Assembly (NCBI GenBank): GCA_946496575.1
Contig: CAMMHE010000007.1
Location: 1-52,702 of the forward strand
Direction of reading: 5' to 3'
DNA: 52,702 bases
From: an uncultured Clostridium sp.
GTDB lineage: Bacteria > Bacillota > Clostridia > TANB77 > CAG-508
Shown: piece after piece, positions 15,967 to 24,721 of the stretch
Position numbering within the stretch: position 1 is the first letter of the stretch
Layout of the letters: the number at the start of each line of letters is the position of its first letter
The notes under the pieces: generated by a model
What the model was told of the DNA's origin: nothing
The model's input: only the letters and a program-made list of their open reading frames with translations
Database searches by the model: none
Translations under genes and position numbers: made by a program

Positions 15967-16542
15967 AAAATTGGTTGAATTTGTTCTCCATCTAATGCTA
16001 ATTCTAAAGTTTTTATTATATTATCAGCATCAAATAATACAGAACGAGGTTTAGTTATAGGATTATCTTGTCTAAAAGGTACAAAATAATAATTATTTCT
16101 ATTTAATAGTTTGCCAATATTTTGTGCATTAGCACCTAATCCGTTATTTGTTGATGGAGCAATAACAAGTGGTAAATTATTTCTTAAGTGCGACTTTGCT
16201 GCCATCGTTGCAGGAGTATCTATTATATCATTTGCAAGTTTTGATATAGTATTTCCTGTAGCTGGAACTATTATCATTATATCCGTCATATGTTTTGGAC
16301 CTATTGGTTCAGCATCTTGTATAGAATGTATAATTCGTTTTCCGAGTAATCTTTTCTATTTGCTCAATAAATTCTTGTGATTTTCCAAATTTAGTGTCTA
16401 AATTATATGCATTATATGACATTATAGGCAGAACATCTGCTTTTTGTTCTTTTACAATTTTATTTAATTGTTCTATTGTCTTCTTAAATGTACAAAATGA
16501 ACCTGTCATTACGAATCCAATTTTCTTTCCTTCTAATTTCAT
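15960..16542 (-). CDS. dpaB: Dipicolinate synthase subunit B, +1 frameshift at CGGA
   Basis: The first 66 codons read KLEGKKIGFVMTGSFCTFKK and LPIMSYNAYNLDTKFGKSQE, and the second frame reads MTDIMIIVPATGNTISKLAN, then DTPATMAAKSHLRNNLPLVI. Both match DpaB/SpoVFB, the flavoprotein that makes dipicolinic acid for the spore core. They join if one base is skipped at CGG-A (CGG is 16342-16344): ACT (C) GGA AAA CGA ATT, i.e. KITGKRIIHSIQDAEPIGPK. Gly at this place is also found in B. subtilis SpoVFB (DLTGYE). The product is then 193 residues, normal. No other defect is present. dpaA is not in the window. Confidence 0.85.
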
Positions 16543-16620
16543 ATTATATTTCTCCTTTCTTCAAGCTTTATATATAATATGAAATTATGTTAATTAAGTT
16601 TTGAACATTTAGTAAAAAAT

Positions 16621-17826
16621 TTACTTTTTACTATTTTTTTCTACTAATGCTTTTGTTTCTTTAGCTATCATCAATTCTTCATTTGTTGGTATTAGATAAA
16701 TTTCTACTTTTGAGTCATCTGCTGATAATTGTTTTTCTTCACCTCTTATATTGTTTTTGTCATTATCTATTTTAATTCCCATGAATTCAAGGTTTTTGCA
16801 AATTCCTTCTCTAATACGAATTTGATTTTCTCCAATACCACCAGTAAATACTATTGCGTCAACTCTTCCCATAGCAATTGCACACTTTGCTATATATGCT
16901 GCTATTTCATAGTTAAAATGTTTTATTGCGATTACTGCTCTTTCATTGCCTTCTATTGAAGAATTTTCTATTTCTCTGAAATCTGGAGATAATCCACTTA
17001 TTCCTGTAAGTCCTGATTGCTTATTTAATAGACTTTCTACTTGTTCAGCTGATAAATTTTCTTTTTTCATTATAAAAGTTATAACAGATGGATCTAAATC
17101 TCCGCTTCTAGTCACCATTGGAATTCCACCAAGTGGTGTAAGTCCCATACTTGTTTCTACTGATCTGCCACCATCAACTGCACATAAACTTGCACCTTGA
17201 CCTAAATGACATGTTATAATTTTTAGACTTTCAATATCTTTATTTTTAATCTCTGCATATCTTTTTGCAACATACATATGTGATGTACCATGTGCTCCAT
17301 ATTTTCTAATGTGATATTGCTTATAAAATTTATATGGAATTGGAAATATATATCTTTCTTCTGGCATTGTTTGATGAAAAGCTGTATCTACTACAACTAC
17401 CATAGGCTTTCCAGGCATTACACGTCTACATGCTTCAATTCCTGAAATTCCTGCTGGATTATGCACTGGTGCAAAATCTATAGCCTCATTTAATATTTGT
17501 AAAACTTCGTCATTAACTAACATAGGTTTTAAAATCTTTTCTCCACCATTTACAATTCTATGTCCAATTGCACTAACTTCATCTAGGCTATCTATTACTT
17601 TATATTTAGGATTTACTAATTGCTTTAGGGTAAAATCTATAGCTTCTTCATGATTCATTGCAGTTTTAGCTATTTGATATTTTTCACCATTTACTTTATG
17701 TACTATAAAAGATTCTTTTTCTCCTATTCTTTCATATTTTCCAGAAGCTATTACTTCTTCATTCTCCATATCAATTAATTGATATTTAAGTGATGAACTT
17801 CCACAATTTAAAACTAATATTTTCAT
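16621..17826 (-). CDS. ackA: Acetate kinase (second, divergent copy)
   Basis: All family motifs are present: LVLNCGSSSLKYQLIDME, ERYIFPIPYKFYKQYHIRKY, GAHGTSHMYVAKR, TCHLGQGASLCAV, TRSGDLDPSVITFIMKKE, VFTGGIGENQIRIRE and the C-terminal PTNEELMIAKET. It converts acetyl phosphate and ADP to acetate and ATP. With 401 residues it is typical. It lies 34 bases past another acetate kinase gene in tandem and is clearly diverged from it (for example GIPMVTRSGD instead of GIPMGTRSGD). The acyl specificity may differ. GAAAGGAAA precedes the ATG. Confidence 0.95.
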   Translation of the reverse strand: MKILVLNCGSSSLKYQLIDMENEEVIASGKYERIGEKESFIVHKVNGEKYQIAKTAMNHEEAIDFTLKQLVNPKYKVIDSLDEVSAIGHRIVNGGEKILKPMLVNDEVLQILNEAIDFAPVHNPAGISGIEACRRVMPGKPMVVVVDTAFHQTMPEERYIFPIPYKFYKQYHIRKYGAHGTSHMYVAKRYAEIKNKDIESLKIITCHLGQGASLCAVDGGRSVETSMGLTPLGGIPMVTRSGDLDPSVITFIMKKENLSAEQVESLLNKQSGLTGISGLSPDFREIENSSIEGNERAVIAIKHFNYEIAAYIAKCAIAMGRVDAIVFTGGIGENQIRIREGICKNLEFMGIKIDNDKNNIRGEEKQLSADDSKVEIYLIPTNEELMIAKETKALVEKNSKK

Positions 17827-17860
17827 TTTTCTTATTTCCTTTCTTTTTACAATAGAGTTT

Positions 17861-19060
17861 TTACGCTATGCTTTTAACTATTGTTTCTGTTTCTTTAGCT
17901 ATCATTAACTCCTCATTTGTTGGTATTATGAATACCCTTACTTTTGAGTTAGGTGATGATATTTCTCTTTCTTCGCCTTTTATATCATTTAAATCTTCTG
18001 AAATTTCAACTCCGAAGATGGTTAAGTATTTACAAATTTCTGATCTTGAATATGGAGATTTTTCACCAACACCTGCTGTAAATGTAAGCACATTTATTCC
18101 TCCCATAGCAACTGCACATTTTGCTATATATGATGCTACTGCATAATGATATGCATCTAATGCTCTTTTTGCATGTTTTCCTCCAGATAACGCTTCAGTT
18201 TCGATATCTCTGAAATCCACAGAAATAGTTGACATTCCAAAAACACCTGATTCTTTATTTAATAGGTCTTCCATTTCATTTGGATCTAGACCTTCCTTTT
18301 TCATTATAAAAGTTACAACAGATGGATCTAAATCTCCTGAACGTGTTCCCATTGGAATTCCACCAAGTGGTGTAAGTCCCATGCTTGTTTCTACTGATTT
18401 GCCACCTTGTATAGCACAGACACTCGCACCTTGTCCTAGGTGACAATTCACTATTTTTAAGTCTTTTATGTCTTTTCCCATCAATTCTGCCACTCTATAT
18501 GCTACATATTTATGTGAAGTACCATGTGCCCCATATTTTCTAATATGATATTGTTTATAAAATTTGTATGGAATTGGATATATATATCTTTCTTCTGGTA
18601 TAGTTTGATGAAAACTTGTATCAAAGACTGCTACCATTGGCTTGTTTGCAAGTACTTTTTTACACGCTTCTATTCCTAATATTGCTGCTCCATTATGTAA
18701 TGGTGCCAATGCTTTAGCTTCTTTTATATCATTTATAACTTCATCTGTTATTAATACCGAACTTTTAAGTTTTTCTCCTCCATGTACTATTCTATGTCCT
18801 ATTGCATCTAATTCATCTAAACTTGTAAGTACACCATAATGTTTATTTATTAATCTAGACATTACAAACTCTAAAGCTTGTTCATGATTAAGTGCTGGGT
18901 GTTCAAATTTGTGTTTGTTTCCATTTACTTTATGGGTTAAAAATGCATTATTCTGGCCTATTCTTTCATAATTTCCTTTTACAAGCATTTCATTAGTCTT
19001 TGTATCAAGTAATTGATATTTCAAAGACGAACTTCCTGAATTTAAAACTAAAATTTTCAT
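17861..19060 (-). CDS. ackA: Acetate kinase (first copy)
   Basis: The motifs are complete: KILVLNSGSSSLKYQLLDT, GAHGTSHKYVAYR, NCHLGQGASVCAI, GIPMGTRSGDLDPSVVTFIM, LTFTAGVGEKSPYSRSEI and PTNEELMIAKET. It produces ATP from acetyl phosphate made by Pta, encoded just upstream on the same strand. The frame opens at 19075, but GGAGG stands before the ATG at 19060, which begins exactly at the family's N-terminus; this start gives 399 residues. Together with pta this is the acetate fermentation module. Confidence 0.97.
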   Translation of the reverse strand: MKILVLNSGSSSLKYQLLDTKTNEMLVKGNYERIGQNNAFLTHKVNGNKHKFEHPALNHEQALEFVMSRLINKHYGVLTSLDELDAIGHRIVHGGEKLKSSVLITDEVINDIKEAKALAPLHNGAAILGIEACKKVLANKPMVAVFDTSFHQTIPEERYIYPIPYKFYKQYHIRKYGAHGTSHKYVAYRVAELMGKDIKDLKIVNCHLGQGASVCAIQGGKSVETSMGLTPLGGIPMGTRSGDLDPSVVTFIMKKEGLDPNEMEDLLNKESGVFGMSTISVDFRDIETEALSGGKHAKRALDAYHYAVASYIAKCAVAMGGINVLTFTAGVGEKSPYSRSEICKYLTIFGVEISEDLNDIKGEEREISSPNSKVRVFIIPTNEELMIAKETETIVKSIA

Positions 19061-19126
19061 AAAACCTCCATTCAAGCAATTTATCTAAATGATTAGAATA
19101 TTTTGCTTTTTATAATTTATAAATAG

Positions 19127-19157
19127 AAATTTCTTAAATTTAATAATTAAGAAATTT
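19127..19157 (-). terminator. Inverted repeat between pta and ackA
   Basis: AAATTTCTTAA and TTAAGAAATTT form an 11-base stem with a 9-base loop, 15 bases past the pta stop. The T-run is weak, so it may attenuate rather than end transcription into ackA. Confidence 0.5.
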
Positions 19158-19172
19158 TATTAAACAATAACT

Positions 19173-20174
19173 TTATGTATTATTTTGTGCTTGAACTGCA
19201 GTAATTGCTACAACTCCAACTATATCTTGACTACTGCATCCTCTTGATAAATCGTTTACTGGTTTTGCAATTCCTTGGCAAAGCGGACCATATGCTTCTG
19301 CTTTAGCAAATCTTTGTACAAGTTTATAACCTATATTTCCTGCTCCTAAATCTGGGAATATTAAAATATTTGCATTTCCCTTCAAAGGACTTTCTGGTGC
19401 TTTAAATTCTGCAATTTCTGGAATTATTGCAGCATCTAACTGTAATTCTCCATCAACTAATAATTCTGGTTCTTTTTCTTTTACTAAATTTGTTGCTAGT
19501 ATAACTTTTTTAGTTGCGTCAGAGTTTGCACTTCCATGTGTTGAGTAAGAAAGCATTGCAATTTTAGGCTTGTTCCCTATTAGTTGTTTAAAACTTTTAC
19601 TAGATGAAATTGCAATTTCTGATAAATCTTCACTACTAGGATTTTCATTTAATCCACTATCTGAAAAAATAAATATTCCATTTTCTCCATAATTACAATC
19701 TGGAACTACCATTATAAAAAATGCAGATACTAATTTAGTTTGTGGAGCAGTTTTAAGTATTTGTAGTGCTGGTCTTAAAGTATCTGATGTAGAATGTATA
19801 GCTCCTGATACAAGTCCATCTGCTTCACCTAACTTTACCATCATCATTCCATAATATACAGGATTTTCTATTAATTTGTTAGCTTCTTGAATTGTCATAC
19901 CCTTTGTTTTTCTAAATTCGTAAAGTTTGTTTGCATATTCCTCTTTTTTATTAGATGTTAATATATCTATAATTTGTGCTCCATTAATATCTATATTATT
20001 TTCTTTTGCTTTTAATAAAATTTGTTTTTCGTCTCCTATTAAAATAATACGTGCAAACCCATCTTTTAATACTGTTTCTGTTGCTTGTAAAACTCTAATA
20101 TCTGTTGCTTCTGGAAGTACTATTGTTTTTAGTTCTGATTTTGCTCTTTTTTTTATCTCTTCTATGAAATTCAT
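19173..20174 (-). CDS. pta: Phosphate acetyltransferase
   Basis: The product is 333 residues and starts MNFIEEIKKRAKSELKTIVL, with LPEATDIRVLQA, ATLLG-like ARIILIGDE, SGAIHSTSDTLRPALQILKT, FSDSGLNENPSSEDLSEIAI and FPDLGAGNIGYKLVQR. This is the short, single-domain phosphotransacetylase. It makes acetyl phosphate from acetyl-CoA for acetate kinase. The frame is open to 20225, but AGGAGG eight bases before the ATG at 20174 decides the start. The terminator of the gerQ-cwlJ unit lies just upstream. Confidence 0.97.
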   Translation of the reverse strand: MNFIEEIKKRAKSELKTIVLPEATDIRVLQATETVLKDGFARIILIGDEKQILLKAKENNIDINGAQIIDILTSNKKEEYANKLYEFRKTKGMTIQEANKLIENPVYYGMMMVKLGEADGLVSGAIHSTSDTLRPALQILKTAPQTKLVSAFFIMVVPDCNYGENGIFIFSDSGLNENPSSEDLSEIAISSSKSFKQLIGNKPKIAMLSYSTHGSANSDATKKVILATNLVKEKEPELLVDGELQLDAAIIPEIAEFKAPESPLKGNANILIFPDLGAGNIGYKLVQRFAKAEAYGPLCQGIAKPVNDLSRGCSSQDIVGVVAITAVQAQNNT

Positions 20175-20209
20175 TTTTGTTCCTCCTATTTTTGCTATTA
20201 TATAAGAAA

Positions 20210-20238
20210 AAGACAAAAAGTACAATACTTTTTGTCTT
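20210..20238 (-). terminator. Terminator of the cwlJ-gerQ unit
   Basis: A perfect 13-base stem AAGACAAAAAGTA/TACTTTTTGTCTT with a 3-base loop, followed by TTTCTTAT on the minus strand, 37 bases past the gerQ-like stop. Confidence 0.85.
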
Positions 20239-20274
20239 AAGTTTTATTTTTTTCTAATTGCATAAATATTTATT

Positions 20275-20628
20275 TTAAAAATAATTTGGATAGTATCTAT
20301 TATTCATTGCTGCATTATTATTTATTGTTCCATAAAACCCGGTTGTAGATATAGTAATAAATTTTATGGAATATATATCGCAATATACTAGGCTATCATT
20401 TTCAAAAGAACGTAATAATATGTAACTTGCTCCTACATCTTCTAATATTCCAATTCTATCTACTAAATTATTTGTTCCTATTAAAAATTCTACTCGCATT
20501 AGCTTACCTATTTGCTCTCTTAAAAAAGCTGGTGTATATATAGGATTTGTCAATATTTCAGGTGAATTTTGATCAATATTAACATTTCTATTTTCTCTTT
20601 TGTTTTGTTGGCTTTCTTGATTTTCCAT
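20275..20628 (-). CDS. GerQ-like spore coat protein
   Basis: The 117 residues contain FLREQIGKLMRVEFLIGTNN, LVDRIGILEDVGASYILLRS and DSLVYCDIYSIKFITI. This resembles the GerQ fold region of spore coat proteins, in which a conserved acidic turn and a DIYSIKFVT ending recur. The first 30 residues are polar and low in complexity, and the C-terminus is rich in Asn and Tyr, as in coat proteins. In Bacillus, GerQ is needed for CwlJ to be held in the coat. Its gene here follows the CwlJ-type hydrolase gene by 23 bases, which supports the call. Confidence 0.65.
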   Translation of the reverse strand: MENQESQQNKRENRNVNIDQNSPEILTNPIYTPAFLREQIGKLMRVEFLIGTNNLVDRIGILEDVGASYILLRSFENDSLVYCDIYSIKFITISTTGFYGTINNNAAMNNRYYPNYF

Positions 20629-20651
20629 ACTTTTAAACTCCTTTCTATTAT

Positions 20652-21098
20652 TTACGTTTCAGAATATATTGAAGTTGGTCTATAAAAACAATGGTCTCCA
20701 TATCTTGTATGAAATGTTCCAGAACCATTACTAGGAAAAGTTGAACTACATGTTGGTCTAAATGGATTTAAATACCATAAGCATTCTCCTATCTCATTAA
20801 GTCTGTTTCCGACTAGTGCCCAATCTGCAATATTATAATGTATGTCTGTAGGTGTCATATTATATATATTTTGGGGATTATATTGATTTCTTATTGTTTC
20901 TCTTGCACAATCAAATTGTCCTTCTTGGAATATTATATTTCGTATATTTCCACCTTGTGATACTCTTGCATACTCTCCATCTGAAACATTTACTCTGTTT
21001 AACACCACAGTTGCAACTGCTTTCATTCCATTATCCCCTTCTCCACCTGCTTCGCATTGTATAATTCTTGCTAATAATTCTCTATCTGAATATGCCAT
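20652..21098 (-). CDS. cwlJ: Spore cortex cell wall hydrolase, CwlJ/SleB family
   Basis: The 148 residues are one Hydrolase_2 domain: DRELLARIIQCEAGGEGDNG with the catalytic Glu (CEAxGE), VATVVLNRVNVSDG, IRNIIFQEGQFDCAR, DWALVGNRLNEIGECLWYLN and a final H-x-FYRPTSIYSE. SleB has a signal peptide and a peptidoglycan-binding domain; here both are absent, as in CwlJ. It cuts cortex peptidoglycan during germination. GAGGTG precedes the ATG. The gerQ-like gene follows in the same unit; expression in the mother cell is expected. Confidence 0.88.
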   Translation of the reverse strand: MAYSDRELLARIIQCEAGGEGDNGMKAVATVVLNRVNVSDGEYARVSQGGNIRNIIFQEGQFDCARETIRNQYNPQNIYNMTPTDIHYNIADWALVGNRLNEIGECLWYLNPFRPTCSSTFPSNGSGTFHTRYGDHCFYRPTSIYSET

Positions 21099-21162
21099 AA
21101 CAAAACACCTCTTAATATTATATTCAGATAATATTAAAAGGTGACTTTTAAAATTTATTTTA

Positions 21163-21828
21163 TTATAAATTTATTTGTTTTGCTATTAATGCCTTTATTT
21201 TTATACCTTGTTTACAAAACATTTCTTCATGTTCTGTTGGTATATTTTCACTAGAATTTTCGCTAAGTAGATCATATGTTTTATTTATTATTTTAAATCC
21301 TGTTTCTCTGAAATAATTAATACTAGAATTAAATAAGTCTTCATCATCTGTTTTAAAATATATTTCTCCATCTGGCTTTAAAAATTCTTTGTATTTTTCT
21401 AATTGCCTTGTATGTGTTAGTCGTTTTTTTCTATGCTTTCCTTTTGGCCATGGATTACAAAAATTTATGTATATTCTGTCAATAGCATCATTTTTATCCA
21501 ATATTAATGGTATTCTTTCTATGTCAAATCTTGTTATTAATATATTATCTATTTCTCTATTACAATTTTTATACTCTTCTTCTATTTTTCTTTTGGCTAA
21601 ACCTAACATTGCATCAATTAAATCAATTGCTATATAATTAATTTGTGGATTTTGTGAAGCCAATTTAGAAATAAATCTTCCCTTACCACATCCTAATTCT
21701 AGATGCAAAGCATTATTAAGATTTTTAAATTGATTTCTCCATTTTCCTTTTATATTTTCTGGTTTTAGTACATAAAAACTACTTGCTTCTAATTCGGGTC
21801 TAGCCCATGCTTTATATCTTATTCTCAT
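21163..21828 (-). CDS. trmB: tRNA (guanine-N7-)-methyltransferase
   Basis: Start MRIRYKAWARPELEASSFYV, SAM-binding LHLELGCGKGRFISKLAS, INYIAIDLIDAMLGLAKRKI, and the tRNA-binding FCNPWPKGKHRKKRLTH (the DPWPKxRH motif in its low-GC form), then FKPDGEIYFKTDDEDLF-like region. Length 221 is typical. It makes m7G46 in tRNA. The gene is between the cwlJ gene and the divergent RluA-family gene. Confidence 0.95.
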   Translation of the reverse strand: MRIRYKAWARPELEASSFYVLKPENIKGKWRNQFKNLNNALHLELGCGKGRFISKLASQNPQINYIAIDLIDAMLGLAKRKIEEEYKNCNREIDNILITRFDIERIPLILDKNDAIDRIYINFCNPWPKGKHRKKRLTHTRQLEKYKEFLKPDGEIYFKTDDEDLFNSSINYFRETGFKIINKTYDLLSENSSENIPTEHEEMFCKQGIKIKALIAKQINL

Positions 21829-21953
21829 TTTGAATATTCCTTTATTAATATTATATTTTTTACATTTTACAACATTTTTTTATAGATTTCAATATATTAA
21901 AAATTGAATTTTTAAGTTATCTATGTTAATAATATATTAGGAAGGAAAAATGT

Positions 21954-22805
21954 ATGAATTTAATTTATTATGTTAAACAAAGTATTAGTATAAACCAAAT
22001 TTTAAGTGAAAAACTTCAGATTTCAACAAATTTAAAAAACAAATTAATTAGAAACAAATGTGTATTATGTAATGGAACAATTACTGATACAAGAACTATT
22101 GTAAATACTGGTGATATAATTACAGTTATTTTAGATTATCCTCCTGAAGATAATTCAAATATTGTACCAAAACATATGATATTAGACATAATTTATGAAG
22201 ATAGTCATTTAATTGCTATTAATAAACCATCTGGAATAGCTGTACATCCTTCGATTTTACATTTTGACGATTCTTTATCTAATGGTATTAAATATTATTT
22301 TGATACTATTGGTTTAAGAAAAAAAATTCGAGCTATTAATAGAATTGATTTAAACACTTCTGGATTAGTTCTTTTTGCCAAAAACGAATATATTCAGGAA
22401 TCATTAATTAAACAAATGAAATCACATATTTTTTATAAGGAATATTTAGCAATTGTAAATGGAATTTTATCTTGCAAAAAAGGAACAATTAATGCTCCTA
22501 TTGGTAGAAAAGATTCTAGCATTATAGAAAGATGTGTTACATCATCTGGTCAAAATGCTATTACTAATTACGAAGTTATACAAGAATTTAATAACTATTC
22601 TTTAATAAAATGCAATTTGATAACTGGTAGAACTCATCAAATACGAGTACATATGGCTTATATAGGTCATCCTTTGCTTGGAGATTCTTTATATAATAAT
22701 TCTTGTAATAATTTGATTAATAGACAAGCTCTTCATAGTTATAAAATGCAATTTGTGCATCCTGTTACTAAACAAAAAATATTGTTAAATGCAGATATTC
22801 CATAA
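21954..22805 (+). CDS. RluA-family pseudouridine synthase
   Basis: An S4-like N-terminus (NQILSEKLQISTNLKNKLIR, residues 15-34) is followed by the catalytic domain: HLIAINKPSGIAVHPS, then AINRIDLNTSGLVLFAKN with the catalytic Asp (HRLD in most members, NRID here) and LITGRTHQIRVHMAYIGHPL. The length, 283, suits RluD-like enzymes. It isomerises uridine in 23S rRNA or tRNA; the exact site is not predictable. GGAAGGA precedes the ATG. The RNase P RNA follows convergently. Confidence 0.93.
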   Translation: MNLIYYVKQSISINQILSEKLQISTNLKNKLIRNKCVLCNGTITDTRTIVNTGDIITVILDYPPEDNSNIVPKHMILDIIYEDSHLIAINKPSGIAVHPSILHFDDSLSNGIKYYFDTIGLRKKIRAINRIDLNTSGLVLFAKNEYIQESLIKQMKSHIFYKEYLAIVNGILSCKKGTINAPIGRKDSSIIERCVTSSGQNAITNYEVIQEFNNYSLIKCNLITGRTHQIRVHMAYIGHPLLGDSLYNNSCNNLINRQALHSYKMQFVHPVTKQKILLNADIP

Positions 22806-22829
22806 GATATGAAAAAATTAATTATAAGT

Positions 22830-23178
22830 CCAAGGAAAATCTGTAAGCCGGGTTCTGTCTTTTAAAATAGTCATTTATCTAGAATATATATCACTATATA
22901 CCTCAAGCCACGCAATTTTAGAATCACCGAGCAAGTGTTTATTCTAATTTAGGTGTTGCTCCAGATGGGGTTTACACTGTCCTAATATGTCACCATATTA
23001 GCGGTGAGCTCTTACCTCGCCTTTTCACCCTTACCATTTTCATGGCGGTTATTTTCTGTTGCACTTTCCTTAAGGTTGCCCTCACTAGACGTTATCTAGC
23101 ATCTTTGCTCTATGGAGCCCGGACTTTCCTCTCGCAGATCCTTTCGAATTCTACCAGTGACTATTCAATTTTCCTTGA
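22830..23178 (-). ncRNA. rnpB: RNase P RNA (bacterial, type A-like)
   Basis: The minus strand carries the invariant CR-I block GAGGAAAGTCCGGGCTCC, the central AGGGTGAAAAGGCGAGGTAAGAG region, then GACAGTGTAAACCCC and the 3' ACAGAACCCGGCTTAC. The ends pair as helix P1 (AAGGAAAAT near 23175 with ATTTTCCTT near 22834), which set the limits to within a few bases. The layout, with a normal P3/P4 and the TAAACCCC segment, suggests the ancestral type A rather than Bacillus type B. It cleaves tRNA 5' leaders. About 350 bases is normal. Confidence 0.95.
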
Positions 23179-23217
23179 ACTATATTATTATAGCATATCT
23201 TAAGTATTTATGCAAAT

Positions 23218-24681
23218 TTAATTTTTTTTAAAAAAGCTTCTTATATAATTCAAAAAAGTCGCATACCACTTTTCTTGTCTGTACCTTCTTGCTAGCTGAT
23301 TACTATTTTTTTCAATTTGAGTTGATATTGTAGTAGTTTCCCATATATGTTCATCAAACATTTTCTTTAGTTCTATGTTTGCTTCTAGTAATTCATTATT
23401 CATAATATACCTTTTTTCATATATATGTATTTTATCTTCATCTACTATTAGAGATAATAAAGCATTTAATACATCTTTTTCACTAGTATCTGAACTGCAT
23501 ATTATTTTAAATAAGTTCATTTTTTTTTGTTCATCTTGACTTCTTTCTTCTAATGGCTTAACTTGTATTGTTGCTAGTTCTTCTGCAGTTTTTACTAACC
23601 CTCCAAATAAATTTATATTTTCTATCCATGTTTGTGGATTCAGAGTTCCATTAGGTAATCTAAATTCTATGGTATCTTTATAAGATTCATTTACACTTTG
23701 AAAATTTAGACCATAGTATCTTGTTTTTTGTATTGATTTTAATTTATTTATAAAATCTTTAAAATTTTCTTCATTTGCCAAATCAGCATTTTTACTATCT
23801 GTGTATTGTTGAATTTTCTTGGATAATGGTATAGCATAATGACCTATAGACTCTTTTCTTGGAAGTTCTCCAGGAACATTACTAATTAGATATAATATTC
23901 TTTCAGCATTTGCATATAGTAATATTAAATTTGCATATGATTTTTTTGTTGTTAGATATGATGCACCTATATGTATATGACCACCACATTTTTCAGAAGT
24001 TTTTTGTCCTATTTTAATTAGCATATTACATACAGCATAAATATCATATGAATCTACTCCTTTTCCATTTAATTTTGGTGAAACTATTTCAGTTCCTTCT
24101 GGTAAAGTAGGTTCATTTTTAGGTCTCCACCCTAATAACCAATCATTAGCAAAAAAATATGAATAATTAAGTTCTCCTTCAGATTCTATTTCTATACCGA
24201 TTGTCATTTCTTTTGGAAGGTCTATGCTTGGCATTTTTTCTACACCTTTTGGAGTAAAATCATTTCTTAAATACTCTGGATCTCCTGTTTTTTGCATTAA
24301 TTGTAATCTTTCATATACTTTTAATTTTATTGTTTGGTCAAATACACATTTTTTAATATATTTTGTATCTTTAGTTTCTAATATTAATTGAACTATTTCA
24401 AATCTATTTAAATTTAATTTTTCATTGTGTATACATTCATCTAAAAATTCTCTATCATTTATTCCTGATATCAATGCTGTTCTACCATATGGAGTAAGAT
24501 TTAATTCTTTATTTGTTAGGCAATCTTTTTCAAAATTTATATCTCCTGTTGCTAGTATTAATTGTGCTCTTCCATATTCATCTATCTTTAGTTTCTTGTC
24601 AAATATACATTGTTTTATATATTTATTATCTTTTGTTTCTATTATTTTTTTTATCAATTGATACATTTGTTTTCTTGACAT
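23218..24681 (-). CDS. Amidoligase-family enzyme with N-terminal helical repeats
   Basis: Residues about 165-390 match the amidoligase (carboxylate-amine/ATP-grasp-like glutamine-synthetase fold) family: MTIGIEIESEGEL, CGGHIHIGASYL, and TIEFRLPNGTLNPQTWIENI. Residues 6-145 hold four to five repeats of about 30 residues with the pattern (QLIL.TKD..YIKkCIFD..L.L..YGR), probably helical pairs. The C-terminal 90 residues are helical and charged. Such enzymes form amide bonds, but the substrate is unknown and no peptide partner is recognised next to it. Length 487. It lies alone, downstream of nothing on its strand. Confidence 0.7.
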   Translation of the reverse strand: MSRKQMYQLIKKIIETKDNKYIKQCIFDKKLKIDEYGRAQLILATGDINFEKDCLTNKELNLTPYGRTALISGINDREFLDECIHNEKLNLNRFEIVQLILETKDTKYIKKCVFDQTIKLKVYERLQLMQKTGDPEYLRNDFTPKGVEKMPSIDLPKEMTIGIEIESEGELNYSYFFANDWLLGWRPKNEPTLPEGTEIVSPKLNGKGVDSYDIYAVCNMLIKIGQKTSEKCGGHIHIGASYLTTKKSYANLILLYANAERILYLISNVPGELPRKESIGHYAIPLSKKIQQYTDSKNADLANEENFKDFINKLKSIQKTRYYGLNFQSVNESYKDTIEFRLPNGTLNPQTWIENINLFGGLVKTAEELATIQVKPLEERSQDEQKKMNLFKIICSSDTSEKDVLNALLSLIVDEDKIHIYEKRYIMNNELLEANIELKKMFDEHIWETTTISTQIEKNSNQLARRYRQEKWYATFLNYIRSFFKKN

Positions 24682-24721
24682 ATAAAATCACCATTTTTTT
24701 CCAGTTATTATCTCGATTGTG

